Shown here: positions 35,966 to 47,599 of the stretch, one piece after another
Layout: the number at the start of each line of letters is the position of its first letter
Position numbering within the stretch: the stretch's first letter is position 1
Assembly: GCA_029931535.1 (NCBI GenBank)
Contig: JAQPZY010000953.1
Coordinates: forward strand, 199,001 to 263,000
Length of the DNA stretch: 64,000 nucleotides
Direction of reading: 5' to 3'
Source of the DNA: Margaritifera margaritifera
Taxonomy: Eukaryota > Mollusca > Bivalvia > Unionida > Margaritiferidae
Made by a program: the position numbers and the translations under genes
The notes under the pieces: model-generated
The model's database searches: none
What the model was told of the DNA's origin: nothing
Seen by the model: the letters and a program-made list of their open reading frames with translations, nothing else

Positions 35966-36230
35966 CTGCCTCTGTGTCAAGTGCCATGTTAATACTTTTA
36001 TTGTATCAAGTGCCATGTTAATACTTTTACCGTATCAGGTACCATGTTAATTCATTTACTGTATCAAGTGCCATGCTAATAACTTTACTGTATCAGATGC
36101 CATAATAATACCTTTACTGTATCAGATGTCATGCTAATACTTTTACTGTATCAAGTGTCATGCTAATACTTGTACTGTATCAGCTGCCATGCTAATACTT
36201 TTACTGTATCAGTGCCATGCTAATACTAAT
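35966..36230. repeat. Minisatellite, 29-bp unit, about 9 copies
   Basis: Unit TGTATCAAGTGCCATGCTAA followed by TACTTTTAC. The copies vary at a few positions. Confidence 0.85.
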
Positions 36231-36715
36231 CCTGTTGCGCATGGAATAAACTCATAACATGACAAGAACGAGGGAATTCCGAACTTAGTTCTGCCCACTT
36301 GAAACAAATAAACAACAATAACTTATACAATAAAATACAAAAAAGCACACAAAAACACACTTGTCAAAAGCTGACGTAAGCAGTCCATCTCTAAGGCCAA
36401 CGGTCGTGGGGCTAAAAAGCATATACAATCGCTCGATGAAACGTAAAAGTAGTCTCGTTATCGTTCGGCTACTTTCATTTCCCTCAACCCATTGTATAAA
36501 TTATGCAGCCCAGCTGGACAGCCCGACAACCGTACCTACCTAAATTGACCGTCTGATTCACAGTTAGCAACAATTTTTGAATATCCAAGGATACTTGTTC
36601 TTATTTCGAACCTTAAAATTGACAAATTTATCCGTTTGGCTTATCTGCTTGATATATAATTATTAAGGAACCGTATTCCATAATACTTGCAATGCAGACA
36701 GTCCATCAATACTAA
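36231..36715. other. No gene recognised
   Basis: One 60-codon frame (36361-36543) without features. Confidence 0.4.
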
Positions 36716-36717
36716 TT

Positions 36718-36910
36718 TGCATGAAATGGATCTGTACGGTGTGCACATCAAAATAGTTTCCATGGTATGAATCAGTACTGTATGCACATTAAAATGGTTT
36801 TGATTATATGGATCAGTACGGTAGACACATCATTGGTTTCCATGATATGGCTCAGTACGGTATATAAATCAAAATGGTTTCCATGATATGGATCAGTACG
36901 GTGTGCACAG
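36718..36910. repeat. Minisatellite, ~41-bp unit, about 5 copies
   Basis: Core ATGGATCAGTACGGTGTGCA followed by CATCAAAATGGTTTCCATGAT. Confidence 0.8.
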
Positions 36911-37296
36911 GGAGGGGAAGTTTCTACAGAGGTTTTTTCTTTCTTTCTTTTCTTTTATAACAGTCGTCTGGCTAAACTGAAGCAATTACTTAATATGGAT
37001 TATGTTTGTGTTACTTTTGACAAAATGAAAGCAGGTCTTTCTCTTTGGAAGTGCTTTTTGAAGTGATGATGATGCACTTTGTGTTTGGTACTACGTACAT
37101 TGCATCAGATAAAGTTTGGTTTTTCGAAATAGTTGGTAAACTGAATGACAGATACATTATAGATGGAATGCAGATAGTTTAAGAAAAAGCCTTAATGAGA
37201 CGTGCACAAGTGACAGGCATTTCTTTGGTCACATTTTAACGGACGCAACATTACGCGCAATTTAAAGACACGCAAAGACAGATGTACACACACATA

Positions 37297-37300
<4 letters not shown>
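36911..37300. other. No gene recognised
   Basis: A pyrimidine-rich stretch (TTTCTTTCTTTTC) and short frames only. Confidence 0.4.

Positions 37301-37347
<47 letters not shown>
37300..37347. repeat. (TA)n microsatellite
   Basis: Pure AT tract. Confidence 0.95.
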
Positions 37348-37348
<1 letters not shown>

Positions 37349-38390
37349 CATGAGAAACATGAAAAATCTGATGTAATGACACAACGCACGAGTGTCTTCT
37401 ACACTGTAGGAAATATGAAACCTCTAGCTCATGAAACGTTCAGTTTATGATTATATAAATGTCGCCTACGACTTGAATTCCATCTAAGGACGCCACTTTA
37501 TACTCATGATATTAATTTTCTTCGTTCCGTTTATAAATGTGATAAAATATACTCTTGCATTATATTTATCAAAGAGGTAGTAAATTTGTCTTTATATTTT
37601 GCAAGCAATATAACTTTACGTTGCAACAGTTTTTTGACCGTTATAAGCCTTTCGGGGTAGTCATCGGCTGCTATTTATAGACTGTCTGATTAATACGTTT
37701 ATTAACGCTCAGTTAACTTATCATCAGTTATGGAAATGAATTTAAGTGGGTTTTGGTATCTGAAGATAGGACTAAATTGCAGTTGAAATTTGACGACAAA
37801 CAAACGGGGATCTTGGGTGATATATTTGAACTGTTATGGATTATATTTGGAATGGTAAATCTTTCTCCCCACCAAATACATGGGAAATAAGCTTTAAAAC
37901 AACTCATTAATGGCATTCAAACGTTGTATTAATCAATTTCAAAAGTTGTATTAATTCATTTATAACTTAGCACCAATCAGGCATGGGTATCTTACTGGAT
38001 ACATGTGAAAATTAAAATAAAAATCATACATTTCTTTCGTTTGTTTTCTTTCAGTTTAAAAGTCTTTCCTCAATCATAATTCCAATCTACAATAAAACCA
38101 ATAATAAACCAGCACACAAAACCAATAATAAACCAGCACATAACAGTAAATACAATCATTAACAGTACTACCTTACACGCGTGACACCTAGCTGTCAGGC
38201 CAAAAGTACACAAACCTTTTAGAACTTATTTATTATGGGATCTGCATAGCAGCGTATTATTTTAAAATTATACTTCGGAATATTGGTTTGCACTCAAAAT
38301 CGGTTTCCTTGTGTTTTTATATTTATTGCATAGTTTTAAAAGAATTGCACTAAGTTAACCAGAATTTCAAGTCCTTTTGCCCTTTCTAAA
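37348..38390. other. No gene recognised
   Basis: Contains a two-copy 24-bp duplication (AAAACCAATAATAAACCAGC, 38095-38142). No coding signal. Confidence 0.4.
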
Positions 38391-38393
38391 CTG

Positions 38394-38622
38394 CCGCGTG
38401 GTCTCGCCTTTATAGATCATTCACACATCTCAACTCTGCGTGGGTTCAAGTCTGAGGCTTGCCCAACATGGATATGTGAGAAAGCTTGCCAATAGCTTCC
38501 GGTGGGTCGGTGGTTCTTCCCTGCGGTTTGTCGGGATCTTCTTCCACCAAAATATACTGGATGCCATGCATAGCCTGTCATGTGCTGAAAAATGGCGTTA
38601 AACTCACAAACAGAAAAACAAA
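38394..38622 (+). mobile_element. tRNA-derived SINE
   Basis: Begins with a decayed A-box-like segment (GTGGTCTCGCC), then a B box (GGGTTCAAGTCTGAG at about 38441). The body continues with GGATATGTGAGAAAGCTTGC, CCGGTGGGTCGGTGGTTCTT and CTTCCACCAAAATATACTGG, and the 3' part contains AAAAATGGCGTTAAACTCA followed by an A-rich tail. The layout and the body sequence resemble SINEs that are abundant in mollusc genomes (recalled, not searched). Confidence 0.65.
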
Positions 38623-39745
38623 TTTTTGACCGTTCTCTGGAATATTCAAGTGGACATGGTTAGCTTGCAAAGTAGCTTTTGGTATGCATGTAGTATGCGT
38701 TATCTTGTAAACATTCAGAATATCGCGGTATCTTATCTTAAGTGGACTATAATTTACTATTATGTTGATGATGTTGTATGTAATACAAGTATACTTGTAA
38801 TAAACGTGTTTAAACTAATCGCCTAGTGTCTGCTGTTATTTCAATGAAAGGTCAAGTAGATAGGTCATGTTGGTCGAGCTATAAATGCCATTAGTATAGC
38901 TCAGTGTTTGCGTACCTGAAAGTGTCTCTAAAATATACACAGTAAAGAAAGGTAACGTTTACGGGTGTAATTATGACGACACTTTTCTCTTAGTCTCCTA
39001 TATGACAGCTGTGCTATGACTCTAAGTGAGGAAAATTATACAAATTACAGTGCTGTCATGGAGAACAGAAACACAAAATTGACTCAACATGCTCTTAAAT
39101 GTTAGTCATTCTTTAAATGCATTATGTCTGCAAATGTTGCATGCAAACCCAAAGCCTTTTCTCTTGTGTGGGCAAATTATGTCTTTGAACTTAAATCACC
39201 TAGACATTCTATGTCTTCAGTTAATCAATAACGAAAAATTGTATTGCGCACCATTGTAAAAAGTTCCCTTCAAAAACGCCATACATTGTATAGAAATTTA
39301 AAATAGCAGATTCTGTGATTTTTATCCCATTATTTTCGTCTTTTTGGTTGTTTTCATGCGTGTCGTACTTTCAAAGAAACGTTTTCTTTGCAGAGTTTGG
39401 ACACATTTTAAACTTTTAAAAGTATTTTTCCCACTAAAATCTTGCAGGCACTTACCAAGTGTGTGCACTTGTTTCGTTTCTGCTTCGTTTCGATTTGGTT
39501 CGTTATGTTGCTAATAAAGCCATGGTAACAAGGTCACCTATGACCTTAGAATGCAAAAAGGGTAGAGATGGCATAAACTCACAGCTAATTCCGAATTGGT
39601 CTGTGAGATTTTGGTCAACGTAGAAAAGTTAAAACATCAAGAAAAAGTTGTAAGATCGGGAGCGAGAAATGTAGGCACAGCGGAAATAGCCAGCTATACA
39701 GTGTATTGTTAGTCCGCTTGTTTACATTTACTAGCAGGAACAAAA
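38623..39745. other. No gene recognised
   Basis: One 66-codon frame (38626-38826) without features; otherwise AT-rich sequence. Confidence 0.4.
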
Positions 39746-39749
39746 TTAG

Positions 39750-40215
39750 GACTCGAATTATGGCATTAACTGAAGTATTAAGGCTTGAATTATGGCAGTA
39801 ACTGGAGTGTTTAGTTTCAAATTATGGCAGTAACTGAAGTACTTAGACTCGAATTATGGCAGTAACTGAAGTATTAAGACTCGAATTATGCCAGTAACTG
39901 AAGTATTAGGATTAGAATGATGGCAATAACTAAAGTATTAAGACTCGAATTATGGCAATAACTGAAATATTAAGATTCGAATTATATCAGTAATTGAAGT
40001 ATTAAGACTCGAATTATGGCAGTAACTGAAGTACTTAGACTCAATTTATGGCACTAACTCAACTCTAATTTTGGCAATAACTGAAGTATTAAGACTTGAA
40101 TTATGGCAGTAACTGAAATATTAAGACTCGAATTATGGCAGCAACTGAAGTATCAAGACTTGAATTATGACAGTAACTGAAGTATTAAGACTCGAATTAT
40201 GGCAATAACTGAAGA
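39750..40215. repeat. Minisatellite, 32-bp unit, about 14-15 copies
   Basis: Unit GACTCGAATTATGGCAGTAA followed by CTGAAGTATTAA, with scattered substitutions. Confidence 0.9.
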
Positions 40216-41580
40216 AACATAGATTCAACAGCTTCATGTATTTGGTTGTGAACATGTTAACATTTACAATCCAACTCAATTCCATTGGACGCCGACACAA
40301 ACAAAAGAGCACCTTACTTTAAATTACTTTAAAAGCGTATTAGGAACTTCTCGAACCTTTCCCATGTTGTTTTGGTTGTTTTTGCACAGCGTTGTTTTTC
40401 GCTGACTGATTACATACGTAAACTGCAAAAACAGCCGCAAGAGTAGCAACGACAACTATAATTGTCATTGTAGTCGTCGTCCTCGTCATTTTCGTGGGCA
40501 TTGCAACAATCGTCATCATCGTCGTTCTCAATCATCGTCATCAATCTCATCATCATTGTCACGACTACCACCACCACCTCCATGCGACACAAAATACACT
40601 ATTGTTAGAATTCACGGATGAACACCATACCTTTGATGTACGGCTTGCAAATGTGAACGTCACAACGACGAATGTTTACATACTTGGCGTTTTTTCATAA
40701 AGGTTACTGACACCGTTAGAAACTATTAGTTGATGTGATACACAGCAAGTAAAGATTTTAATAAATCTACGTGAAATTTAAGTATTTGAAGGGATGCAAA
40801 AAGGAAACTTTTAAAACTGGAATTTAAACAAGAAAATGGGAAGTTGAAAATCAAACTAAGTTATAAGTGTGCAAGATTAGCTGAGAGGTTTTCTTCATTC
40901 ATTTATTCACTCATATTTATTTAGTTAGTTATTTGGCAGACATACACATATCTAACTTTGTTGTTTGTGCTTTAAATGCATATTTAGATTTAGCATTGAA
41001 TATGGGAGATGAAATATTGACTTAATTAAAGTCTTCACATAAATACTTCTCGGTGAACCGTTTCTACACAGGTATAATTACGACATACTTAGTGAAAAAT
41101 ATCCGAGAGAGAGAGAGAGAGAGAGATTTGACCTCCTAAGAGAGTAAAAGTCTGCGTTTTTTTAAAAAATGTGTTGTGTTTGATTGCATTGTGTGTAGAT
41201 TATTTAAATGCGACCTTGGTTTATTTATACTTGTTTGAGTTCCACAACAGTTACACTATAAAAAACGGCAACATTAGATTAAGTGCGTTTAAATAAAATA
41301 AGTGCCATTAAAACATAACCAGTGAAAAAGCCACACTCCTCCCTCATCCCTGCGGATTTTATGAAATCACTCGCTAGTGTATGTATTAACAACTTCTTTG
41401 TTTTCCGTTACGCTAGGACTCAGTTATGAAACATTTGAGAAATTATTACTTGGAATCGACAACTCTACAAGGTGTTCTTGTGAATCAATGAGTATATAGA
41501 ATCAACGTCAGACCCAGGTACATGAAAATACTAATCATCATTACATTGCTAGGCCATTAGTAGCGGAAATACCTCTGCAA
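40216..41580. other. No gene recognised; trinucleotide-rich patch
   Basis: A CAT/CGT-rich low-complexity patch at about 40485-40590 yields histidine-, valine- or aspartate-rich frames on both strands. A short (GA)n tract lies at 41107-41126. Confidence 0.45.

Positions 41581-41583
<3 letters not shown>

Positions 41584-41636
<53 letters not shown>
41584..41636. repeat. (TA)n microsatellite
   Basis: Pure AT tract. Confidence 0.95.
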
Positions 41637-41638
<2 letters not shown>

Positions 41639-42129
41639 GTGTCCAGGTCAATGGCTTAGGAAGCAAGATGTAAGGGAGTTTAAGAATGCTATTACAGGAT
41701 ATATTAACATAAATGCATAAATGACTTGTAATACGTATACATGATGTACCTTGGGAAATATAAAAAATTGTCTAGACATATTCTAGATTATGAACATGTA
41801 TAAGTGCTTTTTATCACTATAGGCGTCGGAACTGAGTACACTATCACACAATTGTAGTATATCACATTTTATTTTGGAAATAAATGGAAAGTAAATGCAT
41901 TAGTGTGAACTTTGACTTGCATTAATGTTACATTTAGGAATGCGTGATGTTGGAGTATATTTGTAAAACATATAGCTTTTATATTTAAAATCGTGTGCAA
42001 GTCTTAAAATAGCACACAGCTACGCTAATAAAAAATAAGAGAGCCTTTTGTAACGTTAAGACCTTTAAATGGAGATATAGCACTCCAGTTCATAACCCAA
42101 GAAAACCTCAGTTCGTCTTAACCTTTTTC

Positions 42130-43890
42130 CATTGTTGTTCTATTTATGTCTCCCCTTTCGTAGGTTCGATACACTTCTCCTTACTTTTGTTTACTATTCT
42201 TGTCGACTAAGTTTGCTATTTTTGCCAATTTTTGTATTTTGTAACTGCAACATACTCCCTTTCGCTCTTGCACCCAATTGACACTTGATTTCAATTTTAA
42301 TTCAGAATTGTATTACGGTACGTTTTCAAAAGTTCTTCAGCACTTTAATTGTTAAACTCGCAGATTATGTCACTTTGCACACTACTAAGGAAGAAAGTTT
42401 ATAAAATTACCGCTACACTATTTTATATCTGTTAAAAGATTAACACCTCTATGCAAAGACGTGGTTGTTAAATGTTATTTCTATGTAATATGCATTTCAA
42501 CATAACAAGAATGAGTAAATATAATTAATGCTTTGCTAATTTACATAGAAACTGTTAGTTTATGCTACGACAAATTATACATATTTTCTACATTTTGTCT
42601 ACATTTTACAGTTTGATAATATGTTTCATGAATTCTTCTTCGCTCCCAGTAATTGTCTATTTTACCAAATTCTTATTTTAAATTTTCTATATATCAGTTG
42701 ATATTAGTATAGACAGGTATTGAATAGTATGAATTCGCTAGCAATGTCTGAGACAATGTTTGGTATAATTGTTTATATGTTAAGCAAGATTATGTGGTAA
42801 CTGAAGTCACGTTATAACAAAATTATTTAGCAACACATTTGTGTATTGCATCTTTGTTACTGGCTACCCTCTTGTTCCTATTTGGTTATACAGTATTTTT
42901 CTTGCCACAAAAACCTTTTTATATATCTTTGGATTACTTTGTTTACAAGACCCATTTGAAACTCACAATATGATACCAATGACACATATTATATATTACA
43001 ACGCTATTGTGCACATTTCAGTAAACATTTAAGATGTTCATACTTTGATCACGACATAACTTCGAAAGATGTTTTTACTAGGTAAAGTTTCTCATTTATT
43101 ATTGTAACTTCTGTTTTTCTTCATCACCCATTACAGTCATAGCTAGTCCTAACATAAGTATGTTGTAATCCTATTACTACTTGTCCTTTTACAGGTTTAA
43201 TTACATCCTTCTTTACTTCAGTTTGCTGATTTTATAAGATTGGAACACCCTCTCGCCCTTTTATCAGACTGACATTTATCTGTTTTTTTCTCAACGAAAA
43301 TACTTAGACATGAATGCTTTGTATTACTGTACACTTTTTAGCTTCTTACATTAATTGTTGATTCCTAATTTTTCAGATTATGTCATTTGCACACTGCTAG
43401 AGAACAATGTTTACACATTTGTGCTATACATTTTTGTAACTGCCAGAAGTTCAACACCCGTATAGAAAGACGTGGTTGACAAATACTATCTTTACGTAAG
43501 TGTAACCTTTAGCTTTACTAAATCTGTATTCATACTATCCATATATCACTTGTTTCAATTAAACATGTATTGAAAAGTAGGTTTCACCTGAAATGACTGC
43601 GAAAACGCATGATAACTAAATTGTACACCGCATCTCTTATTATGACTACTACCTTGTTTCTAGCTGATATTATAATATTTCATACACACAACCTTTGTAT
43701 ACATCTTTGGATTACTTTATTACAAGATCCCTTTGAAACTCAAAACTACAATCACCAGGACAGATAGTTTATACTACAAAACTATCATGCATATTGATGT
43801 AAACATTTAAGATCCTCACGCACCAATCACAACTTACGGGTGAAAGACCTTTCTATAGACATTGCTTCTCTTTCACTGTTATTTTTGTTT
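42130..43890. repeat. Tandem duplication, ~1-kb and ~0.75-kb copies, upstream of the LINE
   Basis: Copy 1 (about 42130-43140) and copy 2 (about 43160-43890) share, in order, a CTTACTTTTG / CTTTACTTCAG block, CAGATTATGTCA...TTTGCACACT, AAAGACGTGGTTG, ATCTTTGGATTACTTT, TTTGAAACTCA and GTAAACATTTAAGAT. Copy 2 is shorter. Coding remnants of the LINE start about 200 bp to the right, so these could be 5' UTR monomers of that element. Confidence 0.6.
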
Positions 43891-44049
43891 TGCATCTTTT
43901 GATTTCCACTTCTGTTTACTTTTATTCCTTGTTGTGTTACTGGTCCTTATGGAGCGAAATCGTGCGGATATGTGATGACACAGGTACTACTCAACAAAGT
44001 ATATTTATGTAGTGTGGGTTTGGCGGGACGCATCTTCATGGAGGCAACT

Positions 44050-47035
44050 CGCTTGTTTCTTTATCAACTTATGACAATTACTTAAAATCTCGTAGAAGCA
44101 TCCATGTTGCCATCATGAGGTTATATCGTTCTAATCTAAAATTTACATTACTGCCTCATGTTTTGATTATGTTCATGATCCAAAAATACAATGATAGTAC
44201 TGCATCTATTTTGTTTGAAGTGCGCAAGTTCTCACTGATTTCATATAGGATCAAATTGATAGGGAACTCTAGACGTGCTCTAGCAAACTTTTCTTATTAA
44301 AGTAATATCAATTTGACATTTTTTCTTGTGCGCATTCTATTTACCTTAGTTTTGACCACCTGGTTGCTGAACGTACTCATAATAGCCGGTGATATTCATC
44401 CTAATCCGGGACGAGATTCTACAGCCTTCTACTACATATCTAGCTCGTTAATTTCTTCTCGCGATCTACTTGACTTTTCACACCACCTCTCCATTACGCA
44501 CTATAATGTTTAAAGTATTTTGTTCAAATTAGACACATTGTCTGCAGAATTGCAGGAATTGTATATTTTGGCCGTCACTGAAACTTGGCTTAATCCCTCC
44601 ATTTCTTCTGATGCCCTTTCTCTGCAATTTTACCACAACTCATTTAGGAAAGATCGTGTAGGTGATACTCACGCTGGTACCATAATATATTTTAAAGAAG
44701 CGATTCATTTCCAAAGGAGACAGGATCTTGAACTAAATGCTTTAGAGTGCTTATGGATTGAACTTTCTATTAGACAGAGACACATTCTTGTAGGCTTATT
44801 ATATAGACCTCCAAATGCAACAACGCGTCACCTACGATTATAGAATACTTTTTACATCTTGCTGCTGATACGGGGATTCGAAATATAATTGTAAAAGGTG
44901 ACTTTAACTTCAATATGCTAAATCCACTGTCCGTTCAAAAAAATGAAATCGCTATGTGATGACCTCTCCCTTCACCAACACATTAATCAACCCACTAATT
45001 TTACTGAAAACGCTTCAACGTTGATAGCTCTGTTACTTATAATGAATAATGAAAGTTTAATTCTCAGCGGGGTTTGGGATCCTTTCTTACATCATGCTAT
45101 TATAAATCATTGCCCCATTTATGGGATATAAAGTACAGAAAACTAAAACGTAATTCGTTTCCGTTGTATATATGGATGTACGGCCAAGGTGACTATAATC
45201 TCCGGAGACATAAAACATCCACAACCGACTGGGACTGCTTGCAATGTGACGATATTGCAAATATGCAAAAACTATTACTGACTACATAGTTTTATATCTG
45301 GTCAATGTATTCCAAACAGAACTGTTAAAGTTAAACCATCATAACCTTCATGAATCACAACGGCACCCAAAAGGTCAAAACGCAAACGAAAGAGAGTCTA
45401 TCGAAAAGCCAAGCAAGCTAACCTATCATCTAATTGGACTAAAAATCGTTTCCTGAGGAACAAAATAATTGCTATGATTCCAGAAGCCAAACAGCTACAT
45501 ACTTACAAATTAGCACAAAAGCTGAAACCATGCTCTACATCGTCCAAAGACTGGTGGTCAGCCCTGGGGTATTCATCAGTCCTCATCGTATTTAATAAAT
45601 TCAACGTAACGGTTCTATAATGACTTACAAAGTTGACAAAGCTGAATTATTTTTAAAACAATTTTTTATAGAGCAAACTGTACTAAATGAAACAAATGCT
45701 AACTTTCTAGATATACCTTTACATACGATTGTCAGCTTATGTTCTATAGAACTGACGCCTGACGAAGTACACAATTTTATTTTCAGCAGTTTTACTCTTG
45801 GTAAGGCTTCTGGTCCCGATGGTCTAAATAACTGTATTCTGTGTGAGCTGTGTCATGAACCCTCACACCCGCTTTGTTCGCTTCTTAACCAGTCTCTTAG
45901 AGAATCAATCTTTATCGATACTTTGAAAGAAGCCAACGTTGTCCAATGTTAAATAATGGAGACCCTTTCATCGTATATAATCACATATCAATATCGCTTC
46001 TCAATACTGTTGGCAAAGTTCTTGAACGACTCGTTTTTCAAGACATATTTAAGTACTTCTGTGAAAATAACATTGTTACACCTTCCCACTCGGCTTTTAT
46101 TCCGGGCGATTCTACAGTTAATCAATTCACACACTTCTATGATACTTTCTGCAAAGCAATAGACTCAGGTACCGAAATTAGTATTGTGTTCTGCGACATA
46201 AGCAAAGCTTTTGACCGAGTGTGGCATAAAGGACTCGTTCATAAATTGAATGCTACTCTTATCACAGGAAGACTTATAAAATGGTTGTCTAGCTAACTGA
46301 AAAACAGAAGACAACGAGTGATACTTCAGGGCAAGTTTTCAGAGTGGAGGTGTATTAGAGCTGCTGTACCACACTTATTCGTACAATTTATATTGTATAT
46401 GATATACACTCCAATAAAAGTTTATTTGTAGATAATAAAAGTCTCTTTCTTATTGTATACAATCCCGTCGTAACCACTCATAACCTCAACTCTGACCTGG
46501 AAAACAATTCTCAGGTGACAAATAATTACCTGGTATTTTTCAACCCTTTTGAAACTAAATCCTTGACAATTTATATGAAAAATAATAAACCCTTCCATCC
46601 ACCACTATATATGCTCAACCACAGAAATAAGGAAGTTGACGCGCAAAAATCATCTTGGAGCTTTTCTCTCAAATGACTGCCCATGGCTCAAACAAATATA
46701 CATTATAAAGGAAAAGGCATGGTCTAGAATTACTGTAATGTGTAAATTCAAATTCCAACTTGACAGGAAATCTTTAGAAATTATATTTACGTCTCTTATA
46801 GGACCCATTCTGAAATAGTGTAATGTGCATTGGGACAACTGCACTTTACTCGAGAAAAGAGAACTCGAAAAAACACAAACTGAGGCAGCCAGAAATGTGA
46901 CTGTTGCAACAAAATAAGTATCTGTTGAGCCGCTACAACCTATTTAAAATATCCCTAACATTATTATTGGAGCTTGAAGTGTATACTTTCTATGCAATTT
47001 GTAATAATACTATGTTAGTTTTTGAAATACTCACC
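44050..47035 (+). mobile_element. CR1/Jockey-like non-LTR retrotransposon (LINE) relic
   Basis: Plus-strand pieces: GDIHPNPG (44388-44411) before the endonuclease; an APE-type endonuclease part (LAVTETWLNPSI, ILVGLLYRPPN); linker; then reverse transcriptase blocks (GKASGPDGL, LLNTVGKVLERLVFQDIF, SAFIPGDSTVNQ, FCDISKAFDRVWHKGL, and NRRQRVILQGKFSEWR after a stop). The catalytic box usually read as F/Y-A-D-D is FVDN at 46425-46436, and about 25 codons before it are missing. The C-terminal part (WDNCTLLEKRELEKTQTEAA) runs to about 47035. Multiple stops and frameshifts show a dead copy. No ORF1 was identified. Confidence 0.87.
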
Positions 47036-47049
47036 CCCCCTCCCTACAC

Positions 47050-47077
47050 AAACACACACACACACACATATATGTAT

Positions 47078-47124
<47 letters not shown>
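47050..47124. repeat. (CA)n then (TA)n microsatellite at the LINE 3' end
   Basis: Simple-sequence tract directly following the last recognisable LINE codons. CR1-type elements often end in short tandem repeats, so this may be a tail that later expanded. Confidence 0.85.
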
Positions 47125-47127
<3 letters not shown>

Positions 47128-47418
47128 TTATATTATGTATCTGATAATTGTTTTCGTTGTCACTTTAGATTTCATGGTTTCATAATGCATTAGGATGTAT
47201 AGGAAACCAATACAACTCGCACACTGAGAAACACAATATTCCCTGAGTTAAACTCGTCATAAACAAGTTAGTAATGGAGATAGCTGTGTGCTAAATGTGT
47301 GAGGAAAAATATGTGTCACGTCACTAATACGTAAACATCCGACCATCCTTATACATTTTTATCTAGGGAAATTAATTAAATGAACTGTGAATTTAAAGTA
47401 ATTTAATCTCTATTTCAG

Positions 47419-47560
47419 ACAGATGGTGTCAGTTCCAGTGAGCAGACACATGGATTTACTACTGATAAGAGCATGGGATGGGTCGGTCCTTTTGTCAGAA
47501 GAGATCAATGTAGACTATCGATATTCAAGTCAGTCTATCAACTTTCAAGAAAAAGATGAA
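47419..47560 (+). CDS. Possible exon, unidentified
   Basis: A good acceptor (TCTCTATTTCAG, ending 47418) and a plausible donor (GATGAA|GTACGT) bracket an open frame reading MVSVPVSRHMDLLLIRAW and VDYRYSSQSINFQEKDE. Length is typical for an animal exon. The product is not recognised and no partner exons were found; a second frame is also open to a stop, so this is a weak call. Confidence 0.2.
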
Positions 47561-47599
47561 GTACGTTTATTACTCCCACCCCTCTGATAAGTCTCGGTT

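Noticed and set aside
38430..38470. tRNA gene suggested by a B box
   Set aside because: No acceptor-stem pairing or anticodon arm could be drawn, and the downstream body identifies a SINE.
39750..40215. Possible CRISPR-like array of 32-bp units
   Set aside because: The units are contiguous without unique spacers, and the DNA is eukaryotic. It is a minisatellite.
40340..40700. Asp/His-rich frames on both strands
   Set aside because: They come from a CAT/CGT-type low-complexity patch and show no domain.
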